Assembly (NCBI RefSeq): GCF_003094615.1
Contig: NZ_QDKO01000043.1
Location: forward strand, 126,358 to 190,357
Source: Caulobacter radicis
GTDB lineage: Bacteria > Pseudomonadota > Alphaproteobacteria > Caulobacterales > Caulobacteraceae
Reading direction: 5' to 3'
DNA: 64,000 nucleotides
Part shown: piece after piece, positions 39,189 through 49,861 of the stretch
Layout: each line of letters opens with the position of its first letter
Numbering within the stretch: the stretch's first letter is position 1
Translations under genes and position numbers: made by a program
The notes under the pieces: generated by a model
The model's input: only the letters and a program-made list of their open reading frames with translations
Database searches by the model: none
Told to the model about the DNA's origin: nothing

Positions 39189-40337
39189 ATGACCTTCTCA
39201 GCCGTCATCGTCGCCGCCGGCAGCGGCACCAGGGCCGGACCCGGCCAGGCCAAGCAGTGGCGCGATCTGGCCGGAAAACCCGTGCTGCGCTGGTCGGTCG
39301 AGGCCCTGCTGGCCAGCGGCGCAGTTGATCTCGTAATCGTGACCGACCCAAGCATGCAGGACATGCTGGGCGAAACCTTGGCCGGCCTCGAAGGCTGGCG
39401 GTTCGCGCCCGGCGGCGCCACCCGCGCCCTGTCGGTGCGGTCGGGCCTGGCCGCGCTCGCCCACCGTCCGACCGATGAGCCTGTGCTTGTGCACGACGCC
39501 GCCCGTCCGTTCCTGACCAAGGCCGTTGTCGATGGCGTGCTCGCCGCGCTGGACGGCGCTGACGGCGTGGTGCCGGCCCTGCCGGTGGCCGACACCCTCA
39601 AGCGCGCGGGCGAGTCGGGCGCGACCACGACCTCGCGCGACGGTCTCTGGCGGGCCCAGACCCCGCAGGCCTTCCGCCGCGACCGCCTGCTGGCCGCCTA
39701 CGCCGCCTGGAGCGGACAGAGCGAACCCACCGACGACACCCAGGTGGTCGAGGCCGACGGCGGCAGGGTCGCCATCGCGGCCGGTGATCCGCTGCTGACC
39801 AAACTGACCTATCCAGAGGACTTCGCCATGGCCGAACGGCTGGCGGGCGCGGCCCGCATCACTCGCATCGGCCAGGGTTTCGACGCCCACCGCTGGGGAC
39901 CGGGTGAGTCGGTCTGGCTATGCGGCGTCGAGATCGCCCACGACGAGACCCTGATCGGCCATTCGGACGCCGACGCCGGCCTGCACGCCCTGACCGACGC
40001 CGTGCTCGGCGCGATCGGCGACGGCGACATCGGCGACCACTTCCCGCCGACCGATCCGCAATGGAAGGGCGCGGCCTCGGACAAGTTCCTGATCCACGCC
40101 GTCGACCTGGTGCGCCAACGCGGCGGCCGCCTGATCAACGTGGACGTGACGCTGATCTGCGAGCGACCCAAGATCAAGCCGCACCGCGAGGCCATGCGTC
40201 AGCGCCTGGCCGAGATCCTCGACCTGCCGCTGGACCGCGTCAGCGTGAAGGCGACCACGACCGAGAAGATGGGCTTCACCGGCCGCGGCGAAGGCCTGGC
40301 CGCCCAGGCGGTGGCGACGGTGGAGACGCCGCTCTAG
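39189..40337 (+). CDS. ispDF: Bifunctional IspD/IspF enzyme of isoprenoid synthesis
   Basis: A 382-residue fusion of two MEP-pathway enzymes. Residues 1-220 are IspD (CTP: 2-C-methyl-D-erythritol 4-phosphate cytidylyltransferase) with VIVAAGSGTRAGPGQAKQW and HDAARPF. Residues about 225-382 are IspF (cyclodiphosphate synthase) with RIGQGFDAHRWGPGE, the metal-site AHDETLIGHSDADAGLHALTDAVLGAIGDGDIG and the C-terminal ATTTEKMGFTGRGEGLAAQAVA. Fusion of these two genes is common in alphaproteobacteria. Confidence 0.95.
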   Translation: MTFSAVIVAAGSGTRAGPGQAKQWRDLAGKPVLRWSVEALLASGAVDLVIVTDPSMQDMLGETLAGLEGWRFAPGGATRALSVRSGLAALAHRPTDEPVLVHDAARPFLTKAVVDGVLAALDGADGVVPALPVADTLKRAGESGATTTSRDGLWRAQTPQAFRRDRLLAAYAAWSGQSEPTDDTQVVEADGGRVAIAAGDPLLTKLTYPEDFAMAERLAGAARITRIGQGFDAHRWGPGESVWLCGVEIAHDETLIGHSDADAGLHALTDAVLGAIGDGDIGDHFPPTDPQWKGAASDKFLIHAVDLVRQRGGRLINVDVTLICERPKIKPHREAMRQRLAEILDLPLDRVSVKATTTEKMGFTGRGEGLAAQAVATVETPL

Positions 40338-40361
40338 TCTCACGGCAAAGGAGTCGCCGGC

Positions 40362-40856
40362 ATGTTTCCCATCGAGATCGAAACCCTCGCCCGGCTGCTG
40401 ATCGACGAGGCGCGCGAGAAGAAGCTGCGTCTGGCGGCGGTGGAAAGCTGCACTGGCGGGCTGGTGGCCGGATCGATCTGCGCGATCTCCGGCGCGTCGG
40501 ACGTCTTCGAGCGCGGCTTCGTGACCTACAGCAACCGGGCCAAGACCGAGCAGGTGGGCGTGCCGGGCGACCTGATCGCCGACCATGGCGCGGTGTCCGA
40601 GCCCGTGGCGCGGATGATGGCCGAAGGCGGCCTGGCCAACAGCAACGCCCATTTGGCCGTGGCGATCACCGGCATAGCAGGCCCTGGCGGCGGCACGCCG
40701 ATGAAGCCCGTCGGCACGGTCCACTTCGCCGTGGCCCGGGCCAACCGCTCGGTCGTGCATCGCCACGAGCATTTCGAAGGGCTGCCGCGCGAGGCCGTGC
40801 AGCTGGCGGCGATCCGGACGGCGCTGGAGCTGCTGCGCGAGGCGGTGGCCGGCTGA
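40362..40856 (+). CDS. pncC: CinA-family nicotinamide-nucleotide amidohydrolase (PncC)
   Basis: A 164-residue single-domain CinA C-terminal protein. The family motif ESCTGGLVAGSICAISGASDVFERGFVTYSNRAKTEQVGV contains the catalytic Ser/Lys region, and AITGIAGPGGGTPMKPVGTVHFA follows. It would deamidate nicotinamide mononucleotide in NAD salvage. AAAGGAG lies 9 bases upstream of the ATG, and its stop overlaps the start of the exporter gene (TGATG). Confidence 0.9.
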   Translation: MFPIEIETLARLLIDEAREKKLRLAAVESCTGGLVAGSICAISGASDVFERGFVTYSNRAKTEQVGVPGDLIADHGAVSEPVARMMAEGGLANSNAHLAVAITGIAGPGGGTPMKPVGTVHFAVARANRSVVHRHEHFEGLPREAVQLAAIRTALELLREAVAG

Positions 40857-41971
40857 TGCCAGACAGCGCGCCTTCAGACTGGCGGCGGTTCGTCGGCGCT
40901 GGCTTCTCGCGTTCGGCCCTGGCCGCGGCGGCGCGGCGGCGCAGCGAGCTGCGGCACGCGGTGCGGGTCTCGGCGGCGGTCGTGGCGGCCTACGCCCTGG
41001 CGACGCTGCTGCGGCTGCCGCAGGGCTATTGGGCGGTGTTCACGGCGGTGATCGTCGTGCAGTCGAGCCTGGGCGCGACCATCACCGCCTCGATCGAGCG
41101 GTTCATGGGCACAGTGGTCGGCGCCGCCGTCGGAGCGGGCGCGGCCTGGCTGCATACGCGCCATCCCGAGTGGGGCGGCTTGATCCTGGCGGTCTGCGCG
41201 GCCTCCCTCGCCTTCCTGGCGGCGGTGCGACCAGCATTCAAGGTGGCGCCGGTCACGGCGGTGATCATGCTGATCGGCACCACCACGCACATGGACCCTC
41301 TGACGGCGGCGTTCCTGCGGGTGGCCGAGATCACCGTCGGCAGCCTGGTGGGCGTGGCCGCCACCCTGCTGATCTTCCCAGCCCGCGCCCACGAGTCGGT
41401 GGTGGATAGCAGCCAGAAGGCCGCCGGCCTGCTGGCCGACCTTCTTTCGCACTACGCCGCCAAGCTGGAGGCCAAGCCCAGCGACCTGGATCCGCGCGCG
41501 CACTACGACGAGACACTGAAGGCCCTGGCCAAGCTGCAGACGGCGATGACCGAGGCCGACCGCGAGACAGCCAGCAGGCTGTCGGATCGTTCGATCTCGG
41601 ACGCCCTGCCCCGCACGCTGTGGAGGCTGCGCAACGACTGCGTGATGATCGGCCGGGCGCTGCGCGAGCCCCTGCCCGCTCCTGCCCTGGCCCCGCCCAG
41701 CGCGGCGATGCTGGCGGCCTCGTCGGCCTATCTGCGCGCGGTCGCTCAGAGCCTGTCGGGCGCGGCCAAGCCCGACCGCCTGGCCTTCGCCGAGGGACAC
41801 AAGGCGTTCCAGGACGCCATCGAGGGCATGCGCGACGTGGGCGCCACGCGAGAGCTGGCCTTCGACGACGCCGCGCGGACCTTCGGCCTGGTGTTCGCTG
41901 TGGAGAACCTGTTCGCCAATCTCGGGGACTTCGCCGACCGCGTCGAGGAAGCCGCCAGCAAGCGCGACTAG
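40856..41971 (+). CDS. FUSC-family putative exporter
   Basis: A 371-residue membrane protein. The N-terminal half has about six hydrophobic segments, with RLPQGYWAVFTAVIVVQSSLGATITASIERFMGTVVGAAVGA characteristic of the fusaric-acid/aromatic-acid exporter (FUSC, AaeB-like) family; the C-terminal half is soluble and helical. ATG at 40856 is translationally coupled to pncC; upstream in-frame codons are inside other genes. Substrate unknown. Its end overlaps the convergent COQ10-like gene by 4 bp. Confidence 0.82.
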   Translation: MPDSAPSDWRRFVGAGFSRSALAAAARRRSELRHAVRVSAAVVAAYALATLLRLPQGYWAVFTAVIVVQSSLGATITASIERFMGTVVGAAVGAGAAWLHTRHPEWGGLILAVCAASLAFLAAVRPAFKVAPVTAVIMLIGTTTHMDPLTAAFLRVAEITVGSLVGVAATLLIFPARAHESVVDSSQKAAGLLADLLSHYAAKLEAKPSDLDPRAHYDETLKALAKLQTAMTEADRETASRLSDRSISDALPRTLWRLRNDCVMIGRALREPLPAPALAPPSAAMLAASSAYLRAVAQSLSGAAKPDRLAFAEGHKAFQDAIEGMRDVGATRELAFDDAARTFGLVFAVENLFANLGDFADRVEEAASKRD

Positions 41972-42420
41972 ACCTTGGCGCCGTAGAGCTGCGCGGCGCG
42001 GGCCTCGAAGCAGGCGATCAGCTTGTCGACGGCGCGGTCCATGTTGGCCGCCAGCATGGCGTCGAGCAGCTTGGCCTTGAAGGCGAAGTCGATGACGAAA
42101 TCGATGGTCGCCCCGTCCGGGTGAACCGAGAACCGCCACTGGTTCGACAGCCGCTTGAACGGGCCATAGAGCAGGCTGACGGTCACGCTGAGGTCAGCGC
42201 GATCCCGACGGACGCGCGTGGCGAACTTCTCGCGCAGGAACGAGAAGCCGACCTGGGCCTCGGCGTCCAGGCTGCTGACATCGCCGCTCTCGTGAGCGTT
42301 CCAGGTCCGCATGCCCGTGATCCACGGCACGAAGGACGGATAGGCCTCGACGTCGCCGACGAGCGTGAAGAGTTGCTCGGGCGCGTAGGGCAGCACCCGG
42401 GTGACGACGTGGCGGTGCAA
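41968..42420 (-). CDS. COQ10/RatA-type SRPBCC protein
   Basis: A 150-residue START-like protein of the coenzyme Q-binding COQ10/RatA family, beginning HRHVVTRVLPYAPEQLFTLVGDVEAYPSFVPWITGMR, with GPFKRLSNQWRF and DFVIDFAFKAKLLDAML later. Alphaproteobacterial members are generally viewed as ubiquinone-binding proteins; a toxin role is not supported here. It begins 4 bp after the lipA stop, the usual arrangement. Confidence 0.88.
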   Translation of the reverse strand: MHRHVVTRVLPYAPEQLFTLVGDVEAYPSFVPWITGMRTWNAHESGDVSSLDAEAQVGFSFLREKFATRVRRDRADLSVTVSLLYGPFKRLSNQWRFSVHPDGATIDFVIDFAFKAKLLDAMLAANMDRAVDKLIACFEARAAQLYGAKV

Positions 42421-42424
42421 GGGG

Positions 42425-43402
42425 TCAGCCGGCTTTGGCGTCGAGCGCTCGGCGAGCCGCCTGCAGCTTGGCGAAGTCCTCGCCGGCGTGGTGCGACGAA
42501 CGGGTCAGCGGACTGGACGAGACCATCAGGAAGCCCTTGGCCCGGGCGATCGCCTCGTAGGCCTTGAACTCTTCCGGGGTCACGAAGCGGTCGATGGCCG
42601 CGTGCTTGCGGGTCGGCTGCAGGTACTGGCCGATGGTGATGAAGTCGACGCCGGCCGAGCGCATGTCGTCCATGACCTGCATGACCTCTTCCTTGGTCTC
42701 GCCAAGACCGACCATCAGGCCGGACTTGGTGAACTGGGAAGGATCGCGCTCCTTCACCCGCTCCAGCAGGCGCAGCGAGTTGTAGTAGCGGGCGCCGGGG
42801 CGGATCTTCAGGTAGAGCCGCGGCACGGTCTCAAGGTTGTGGTTGAAGACGTCCGGACGGGCGTCGATGACCACGTTCTCGGCCCGGTCCTTGCGCAGGA
42901 AGTCGGGGGTCAGGATCTCGATGGTGGTCTTGGGCGCCGCCGCGCGGATGGCGGTGACCACCTCGGCGAAGTGGCGGGCGCCGCCGTCGATCAGGTCGTC
43001 GCGGTCCACCGAGGTGATGACCACGTGGTTCAGGCCCATCTTGGCGACGGCCTCGGCCACACGGCGCGGCTCGTCGGGGTCGAGCTGGGTCGGAAGGCCA
43101 GTGGTGACGTTGCAGAAGGCGCAGGCGCGGGTGCAGATCTCGCCCATGATCATCATGGTCGCGTGCTTCTGGCTCCAGCACTCGCCGATGTTCGGGCAGG
43201 CGGCCTCTTCGCAGACCGTGGTCAGCTTGTGCTCGCGCACGATGCCCTTGGTCTCGTTGTACTGGCCCGAACCGGGGGCGCGGACGCGCAGCCACTCGGG
43301 TTTGCGCAGGACCGGGGTGTCCGGGCGATTCTGCTTTTCGGGGTGGCGAACGGCGCGATCCTCGGGACCGCGGGCCTTCAGCGTGTCGATCAACGTGACC
43401 AT
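42425..43402 (-). CDS. lipA: Lipoyl synthase LipA
   Basis: A 325-residue radical-SAM enzyme inserting two sulfurs into octanoyl groups on carrier proteins. Both clusters are recognisable: the auxiliary cluster motif [12 protein letters not shown] and the radical-SAM motif [43 protein letters not shown] is typical. It serves the lipoyl domains of the Pdh E2 and PdhB proteins encoded 8-10 kb away and depends on Fe-S supply such as that from the suf operon. Confidence 0.96.
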   Translation of the reverse strand: MVTLIDTLKARGPEDRAVRHPEKQNRPDTPVLRKPEWLRVRAPGSGQYNETKGIVREHKLTTVCEEAACPNIGECWSQKHATMMIMGEICTRACAFCNVTTGLPTQLDPDEPRRVAEAVAKMGLNHVVITSVDRDDLIDGGARHFAEVVTAIRAAAPKTTIEILTPDFLRKDRAENVVIDARPDVFNHNLETVPRLYLKIRPGARYYNSLRLLERVKERDPSQFTKSGLMVGLGETKEEVMQVMDDMRSAGVDFITIGQYLQPTRKHAAIDRFVTPEEFKAYEAIARAKGFLMVSSSPLTRSSHHAGEDFAKLQAARRALDAKAG

Positions 43403-43485
43403 GTGGGCCTAGATCGGCCTTCTTGGCCTCCGGATCAAGCTCTCGATCTTGCATGCGGCGCAAAGGCGCGAAATGAGTGGCGTAT

Positions 43486-44529
43486 ATGCGTCGCTTCGCT
43501 CTCGTTCTGCTGCTCGCCCTGCCCCTTTTCGCCTGCGGCGAGCAGGGATCGCGCGCGCCTTTCGCCGACAGCCGAACGCCGCCTGGACTGGAGCGCCGGT
43601 TCCTGCCGCCCGCCGGCTGGGCCTGGGGCTATGTCCAGGTCGGCGAGGACGCCGTGCAGCGCTATGGCGTGTCGGCGCCGCACGGCGCGGCGACCAGCCA
43701 GGTGCTGATCCTGACCGACTACGGCGAGAGCGCCGAGACCTGGTTCGAGACTGCGCGCGACCTCAACGCCAAGGGCGTGGTCGTCTGGATCCTGGAGCGC
43801 CAGGGCCAGGGCGGCTCCGAGCGCCTGGCGGCCAAGCGCGATCGCGGCCACGTCGAAAGCTACGCGCCCGACGTCACCGCGACCAAGGCCATGGTCAAGG
43901 TGGTGATCCGCCCCGACGGCCGCCTGCCGCTGACCTTGGTGGGCCAGGGCCAGGGCGGTCTGGTCTCCCTGCGCGCCGTCGAGGAGGGTCTGATGATCGA
44001 CGGGCTGGTGCTTTCGGCTCCGGTCTTCGAGCTGTCCGCCCTGCCCCGCCCCAAGGGCCAACTGATCGAGACGGCGCAGTGGGCCCGGCGGTTTCGCTTG
44101 TCGTCGCAGCCCTGGCCCGGCGCCGCCGACTGGCGACGCGACGGCCCCGACGATCGCGCCCTCGGCCTGACCAGCGATCCCGTGCGCGGCGTGGTCAACC
44201 ACGCCTGGCAGACCGCCAATCCCGACTTGCGGATGGGCGCGCCGAGCCTTGGCCAGTACGCGGCCTTCTACGACGTGCTGGACGTGACGGCCCGCGATCT
44301 CTCCCGCGTAAGGACGCCGGTCGTCATGCTGGCCGGCGACGCCGACACGGTCACGCCGGCCTTCGCGCAGGACAGCGTCTGCAAGGCGCTGACCGTTTGC
44401 CGCCAGACCCGGCTGCCGGGTGGGCGCCACGCCCTGCACCTGGAACGGGATTCGGTTCGGGCGCCTTGGCTGGAGGCCGTGCTCGCGGTCATCCGCGCCG
44501 CAGGCCGCCCAAAGCCCGCCGCGCCTTGA
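43486..44529 (+). CDS. Lipoprotein alpha/beta hydrolase-fold protein with replaced nucleophile
   Basis: A 347-residue protein with a lipoprotein signal (RRFALVLLLALPLFACGEQ, lipobox Cys near 17). The body resembles lysophospholipase/monoglyceride lipase-type hydrolases: ILTDYGESAETWFETARDLNAKGVVVWILERQGQGGSER, then the elbow LVGQGQGGLVSLRAV where GXSXG is expected, a good acid candidate in MLAGDADTVTP and a His in GRHALHLE. Position 155 of the elbow is Gly, not Ser, so classic hydrolase activity is doubtful. ATG at 43486 is preferred over GTG at 43477. It faces outward in the cell envelope. Confidence 0.78.
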   Translation: MRRFALVLLLALPLFACGEQGSRAPFADSRTPPGLERRFLPPAGWAWGYVQVGEDAVQRYGVSAPHGAATSQVLILTDYGESAETWFETARDLNAKGVVVWILERQGQGGSERLAAKRDRGHVESYAPDVTATKAMVKVVIRPDGRLPLTLVGQGQGGLVSLRAVEEGLMIDGLVLSAPVFELSALPRPKGQLIETAQWARRFRLSSQPWPGAADWRRDGPDDRALGLTSDPVRGVVNHAWQTANPDLRMGAPSLGQYAAFYDVLDVTARDLSRVRTPVVMLAGDADTVTPAFAQDSVCKALTVCRQTRLPGGRHALHLERDSVRAPWLEAVLAVIRAAGRPKPAAP

Positions 44530-44672
44530 GCCACAAGGGCTCGCGCACCACATGAAGAACGCGGTTCGCTCACGAAACGTGACCGATCTTTGCAAACCGC
44601 GCAGGGGCCGCTAGGGTCCCGTCTCAATCGAACGAGGGCGGAACCACCGTCTTTGTGGGAGGTTTCGCCGGC

Positions 44673-46217
44673 ATGCCGGTTGTTTACAAAGCGGAAGACG
44701 GCCAGAAGGCGCTCTTCGACGCCCTTATCGACGCCAAGGACAAGTTCGGAGCGAAGAAGCCGATCCTGGAAGACCAGGACCGCAACCCGCTCAGCTATAC
44801 CGACCTGATCCGGGCGAGCTTCGCCCTGGGCCGCAAGGTCGCGGCCATGACCAAGCCCGGCGAACACGTCGGCGTGCTGCTGCCGTCGGGCGTCGGCGCG
44901 GTCGTGGTGTTCTTCGCCCTGCACGCCTTCGGCCGCGTGCCGACCATGCTGAACTTCACGGCGGGTCTGCGGAACATCAAGGCCGCGGTGAAGCTGGCCA
45001 ACGTCAAGCACGTGCTGACGGCCCACAAGTTCATCGAGCTGGGCAAGCTGCACGACGTGGTCGACGCGATCGACGACCTGGCCAAGGTCGTCTACCTGGA
45101 GGACGTGCGAAAGACGATCGGCCTGGCCGACAAGCTGTTCGCCGCCGCCGCCGGAGCCTTCCCGCGCCAGTTCCGCGCGCCCGCCAAGCCTTCGGACAAG
45201 GGCGTGGTGCTGTTCACCTCGGGCAGCTTCGGCGCGCCGCGCGGCGTGGTGCTGAGCCAGGCCAACCTGGTTTCCAACGCCGCCCAGATCGCCGCGCACA
45301 TCCCGCTGGACCCGAACTGGGTGATGTTCAACCCGCTGCCGGTGTTCCACTGCTTTGGCCTGACCGGCGGGGTCATCCTGCCGCTGCTGCAAGGCATGAA
45401 GGCGTTCGAGTACCCCTCGCCGCTGCACACCAAACAGATCCCGCCGCTGATCAAGGACGCCAAGGCCTCGCTGCTCTTGGCCACCGACACCTTCGTCAAC
45501 CAGTACGCCCGCGCCTCGGAGACCGATGAGCTGGGCGGCCTGCAGTTCATCGTCTGCGGCGCCGAGAAGGTGCGCGACGAGACCCATGCCCTGATCAAGG
45601 AGCGCTTCGGCGACGTGCCGGTGCTGGAAGGCTACGGCGCCACCGAGGCCTCGCCGGTCATCGCGGTCAACAAGCCGACCGACAATCGCCCCGGCACGGT
45701 CGGCGGCCTGCTGCCGGGCATGGAGACCCGCATCGAGCCCGTCGAGGGCATCGCCGAAGGCGGTCGCTTCTTCGTGCGCGGTCCCAACATCATGGCCGGC
45801 TACCTGCGCGAGGACGGCGGCGTCGACGCTCCGGAAGACGGCTGGCACGACACCGGCGACGTGGTCACCATGACCGACGACCAGTGGATCACCATCAAGG
45901 GCCGGGTAAAGCGCTTCGCCAAGATCGGCGGCGAGATGGTGTCGCTGACCGCCGCAGAGGACCTGGCGGTGGCCGTGTGGCCCAGCGCCCGCCACGCCGT
46001 GATCTCGATGCCCGACAAGAAGAAGGGCGAGCGCCTCGTTCTGGTGACCGACTGCCAGACCGCCGACGCCGCGCCGCTGGTGGCGCACGCCCAGGCGATC
46101 GGCGCGCCGGAACTGGCCGTGCCGCGCAAGATCCTCAAGGTCACCCAGGTGCCCGTGCTGGGCAGCGGCAAGACCGACTATGTCGCCATCCAGCGCATGG
46201 TTGAGGCCGCCGGCTGA
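44673..46217 (+). CDS. AMP-dependent acyl-activating enzyme (acyl-CoA/ACP synthetase family)
   Basis: A 514-residue adenylate-forming enzyme. Motifs: phosphate loop VVLFTSGSFGAPRGVVLSQANL (about 178), GYGATEASPV (about 325), GWHDTGDVVTMTDDQWITIKGRVKRFAKIGGEMVSL (about 388-423) and the C-terminal catalytic Lys in GSGKTDYVAIQ. It most resembles the acyl-ACP synthetase half of Aas, which recycles lysophospholipids; the true substrate could be another carboxylic acid. ATG at 44673 has GGGAGG upstream; the in-frame GTG at 44655 lies ahead of that site. Confidence 0.85.
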   Translation: MPVVYKAEDGQKALFDALIDAKDKFGAKKPILEDQDRNPLSYTDLIRASFALGRKVAAMTKPGEHVGVLLPSGVGAVVVFFALHAFGRVPTMLNFTAGLRNIKAAVKLANVKHVLTAHKFIELGKLHDVVDAIDDLAKVVYLEDVRKTIGLADKLFAAAAGAFPRQFRAPAKPSDKGVVLFTSGSFGAPRGVVLSQANLVSNAAQIAAHIPLDPNWVMFNPLPVFHCFGLTGGVILPLLQGMKAFEYPSPLHTKQIPPLIKDAKASLLLATDTFVNQYARASETDELGGLQFIVCGAEKVRDETHALIKERFGDVPVLEGYGATEASPVIAVNKPTDNRPGTVGGLLPGMETRIEPVEGIAEGGRFFVRGPNIMAGYLREDGGVDAPEDGWHDTGDVVTMTDDQWITIKGRVKRFAKIGGEMVSLTAAEDLAVAVWPSARHAVISMPDKKKGERLVLVTDCQTADAAPLVAHAQAIGAPELAVPRKILKVTQVPVLGSGKTDYVAIQRMVEAAG

Positions 46218-46312
46218 CGAACTTCCGTCCAGGCGCCGCGTTTCAGTAGAGCTTACGGTCGCCGCCTCACGCGGCGGCCGGTTCTTCGAACGACAGCGAA
46301 CGGGAGACACGC

Positions 46313-46708
46313 TTGGAACGACTGGTCGTATGGACGCCGCGGGTGCTGAGCCTGCTGCGGGTGATCGCCGCCCTGCTCTTCATGGAGCACGGGCTGATGA
46401 AGCTGTTCCATTTTCCTGCCCCGCAGCCCGGCGCGCCCGATCCGCTGCCGCCGATGCTGCTCGCGGCCGCCTGGCTGGAGGTGATCGGCGGCGGCCTTCT
46501 GGTGCTGGGCCTCTTTACCCGGCCGGTGGCCTTCATCCTGTCGGGCCAGATGGCCGTGGCCTACTTCCTCGCCCATGCCAGCCAGGGCTTCTGGCCGGCG
46601 CTGAACGGCGGCGAGGCCGCGATCCTGTTCTGCTTCGTGTTCCTGTACCTGGTGTTCGCCGGGCCAGGGGAATGGAGCGTAGACGCGCAGGTGAGGAAGC
46701 GGCCGTGA
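46313..46708 (+). CDS. DoxX family membrane protein
   Basis: A 131-residue protein with four predicted membrane helices and the DoxX pattern RVIAALLFMEHGLMKLFHF, WLEVIGGGLLVLGLFTRPVAFIL and QMAVAYFLAHA. The start is TTG at 46313 (ERLVVWTPRV) with GGGAG upstream; no ATG in frame is available nearby. Function is poorly defined. A palindromic element follows 6 bp after the stop. Confidence 0.85.
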   Translation: MERLVVWTPRVLSLLRVIAALLFMEHGLMKLFHFPAPQPGAPDPLPPMLLAAAWLEVIGGGLLVLGLFTRPVAFILSGQMAVAYFLAHASQGFWPALNGGEAAILFCFVFLYLVFAGPGEWSVDAQVRKRP

Positions 46709-46713
46709 CGTCC

Positions 46714-46852
46714 AGATCCTCCCCCTGAAGGGGGAGGTGTCGGCAAAGCCGACGGAGGGGGACGTGATTTCGACGTTCTGAGAGGCGCCGGAGGCTGAAG
46801 TTACTTCCCCCTCCGGCCCTTCGGGCCACCTCCCCCTGAAGGGGGAGGATCT
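46714..46852. repeat. GC-rich palindromic element, copy A
   Basis: A 139-bp inverted repeat with arms of about 50 bp that each contain a nested hairpin (ccccctgaaggggg). The right arm (46803-46852) is nearly identical to the right arm of the element at 61554-61689. It fills the gap between the convergent DoxX and porin genes, 6 bp from each stop. It probably ends transcription from both sides. Confidence 0.8.
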
Positions 46853-46857
46853 CGGTT

Positions 46858-48267
46858 CTAGAAATCCAGTTCCATCCGCGCGCCGGTAACGTGGACACCG
46901 TAGTCCCGGTCGCCATCGGCCAGGGGCGTGGCGTCCTGGTACGAGAGGTAGGCGTAGTTGACGTTGAAGCGCAGGTACTCGACCGGCTGCCAGATCAGGG
47001 CGGCGATCCAGGCGTCCTGGCGGCCGCCGACGATCGCGCCTTCATTGAGGTCGAGATAGTCGTAGCGGGCGTTGACCTGCACCGCGCCGAGACCGCCGCC
47101 GCCCAGCGGCTTCCGCGGCTTCGCGCGATCGAAGATGCCGCCCTTGTAGCCGCGGGTGTCGTCGGTGAGGAACCAGCCGAGCTCGGCATAGCCGCCAAAG
47201 AACTCCGCGTCAGGGCCAGCGGCGATGTCGCTGCGCAGCCAGTGGGTTTCGGCCGCGCCGTGCAGGCGGCCACGCACGAAGGCGGCCTCCAGGCCGTAGT
47301 GGGCCTCGTCCTTGACGTCGAGGGTCGAGGTCCCGATCAGGCGGGTGTTGCTGGTGTGGACGAACGGCCGCTGGCGGTAGCGCGTGCCGGCGTCGCCGAC
47401 CCGCTTGAGGTCGCGCCAGTGGGCCGAGCCGCCAAAGTGCAGCTGCATGTCGCCAAGCTTGGGCGCATAGACCAGCCGGCCGTCTAGGCCGTAGCTGTTG
47501 TTCTCGTCGCCGCCGGTCTCGCCATCGCTGTCGTTGGAGAGCGCGGTGATGTCGTCGGCGAACAGGCCCGCCTGCAGCAGCCAGGCGGCCTTCTCGTACT
47601 GGGCGGCGATCCCCAGGCGGCGCTCGAAGTTGAAGGCGTCGGTGAAGGCCGCCCGCTCCATGACCGAGCCGGCGGTGTCGCCGGTCAGCTCGTCGAGGGA
47701 CTGGAACTGGTTCTGATTGCCGATCGACAGCAGCAGGCCGCCGTTCTTGTAGGTGACGAAGGTGTCGACCAGATCGACGCTGTTGTCGGACAGCTCCAAC
47801 TCCAGCTTGTAGCCGATGCCGGCGCCAAGGCCCCCTTCCCCGCCCAGACGGATGCGGCGCATCTCGGCGGCGTAGCCCAGGCCGCGGTCGGTCGAGCCGT
47901 CGGGGCGGCCCACATAGCCGACGTCGGTCTGGATGCGCCCCTTGGCCTTGAAGCTGCGGCCGCCGCTGGCGGTGAACTGCGGCGAGCCCTTCCAGGCGAT
48001 CTCGGTCGGCGGCGGAGCCTTGGACGGCGCCGGCGCGGCGATCGTCGCGGGCTGGGGCGCGGCCTGGACGGCCGGAGCGGCCGTGCGCTGGGGAGCGCCC
48101 GTCGCGGCGTCCAGCTTCTGCTCCATCAGCTGGATCTGGGCCTTCAGGGCCGAGATCTGGGCCCGCATGGCGGCGGCTTCGTCGGCGCTGATGGCGTCCT
48201 GGGCGAAGGCCGGGGTGGCGAGGCCGAAGGCGCTGGTGGCCAGGAGGGGCAGGACGGATCGGCGCAC
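46858..48267 (-). CDS. Outer-membrane porin, phosphate-selective porin O/P-like
   Basis: A 469-residue protein with a signal peptide (RRSVLPLLATSAFGLATPAFAQD). A periplasmic coiled-coil segment (DEAAAMRAQISALKAQIQLMEQKLDA), a Pro/Ala-rich linker and a beta-barrel follow, with GRIQTDVGYVG, SDNSVDLVDTFVTYKNGGLLLSIGNQNQ and a terminal aromatic residue (GARMELDF). This is the Porin_O_P arrangement. GTG at 48267 was chosen because CCGGAG lies about 8 bases before it and it starts the signal peptide; longer frames add charged residues. The solute is not known. Confidence 0.85.
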   Translation of the reverse strand: MRRSVLPLLATSAFGLATPAFAQDAISADEAAAMRAQISALKAQIQLMEQKLDAATGAPQRTAAPAVQAAPQPATIAAPAPSKAPPPTEIAWKGSPQFTASGGRSFKAKGRIQTDVGYVGRPDGSTDRGLGYAAEMRRIRLGGEGGLGAGIGYKLELELSDNSVDLVDTFVTYKNGGLLLSIGNQNQFQSLDELTGDTAGSVMERAAFTDAFNFERRLGIAAQYEKAAWLLQAGLFADDITALSNDSDGETGGDENNSYGLDGRLVYAPKLGDMQLHFGGSAHWRDLKRVGDAGTRYRQRPFVHTSNTRLIGTSTLDVKDEAHYGLEAAFVRGRLHGAAETHWLRSDIAAGPDAEFFGGYAELGWFLTDDTRGYKGGIFDRAKPRKPLGGGGLGAVQVNARYDYLDLNEGAIVGGRQDAWIAALIWQPVEYLRFNVNYAYLSYQDATPLADGDRDYGVHVTGARMELDF

Positions 48268-48287
48268 GGCGTTGCTCCGGACATGAA

Positions 48288-48321
48288 AAGGCCCGTCCGG
48301 AGGGTGCTCCGAACGGGCCTT
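48288..48321 (-). terminator. Terminator of the lpd transcript, just upstream of the porin gene
   Basis: aaggcccgtccggag and ctccgaacgggcctt pair with one mismatch around a 4-base loop, and on the minus strand TTTTC follows. It lies between the lpd stop and the porin start codon. Confidence 0.75.
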
Positions 48322-48383
48322 CCTAATGCGACACTTCAACGACAGTTTCGCGACAGTCGCCGCGAAAATCGTTCGACGACGGA

Positions 48384-49784
<1,401 letters not shown>

Positions 49785-49861
49785 AGTGTCTTACCCTAGC
49801 TTGGACGCGCGCCGGGGGAGCGGCTGCGTCGAACGACCGGCGCCAGCCGGCCTGGGAAATT

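Noticed and set aside
41968-42420. RatA-type toxin of a toxin-antitoxin pair
   Set aside because: No antitoxin partner is adjacent; the lipA-linked position and sequence fit the ubiquinone-binding COQ10 group better.
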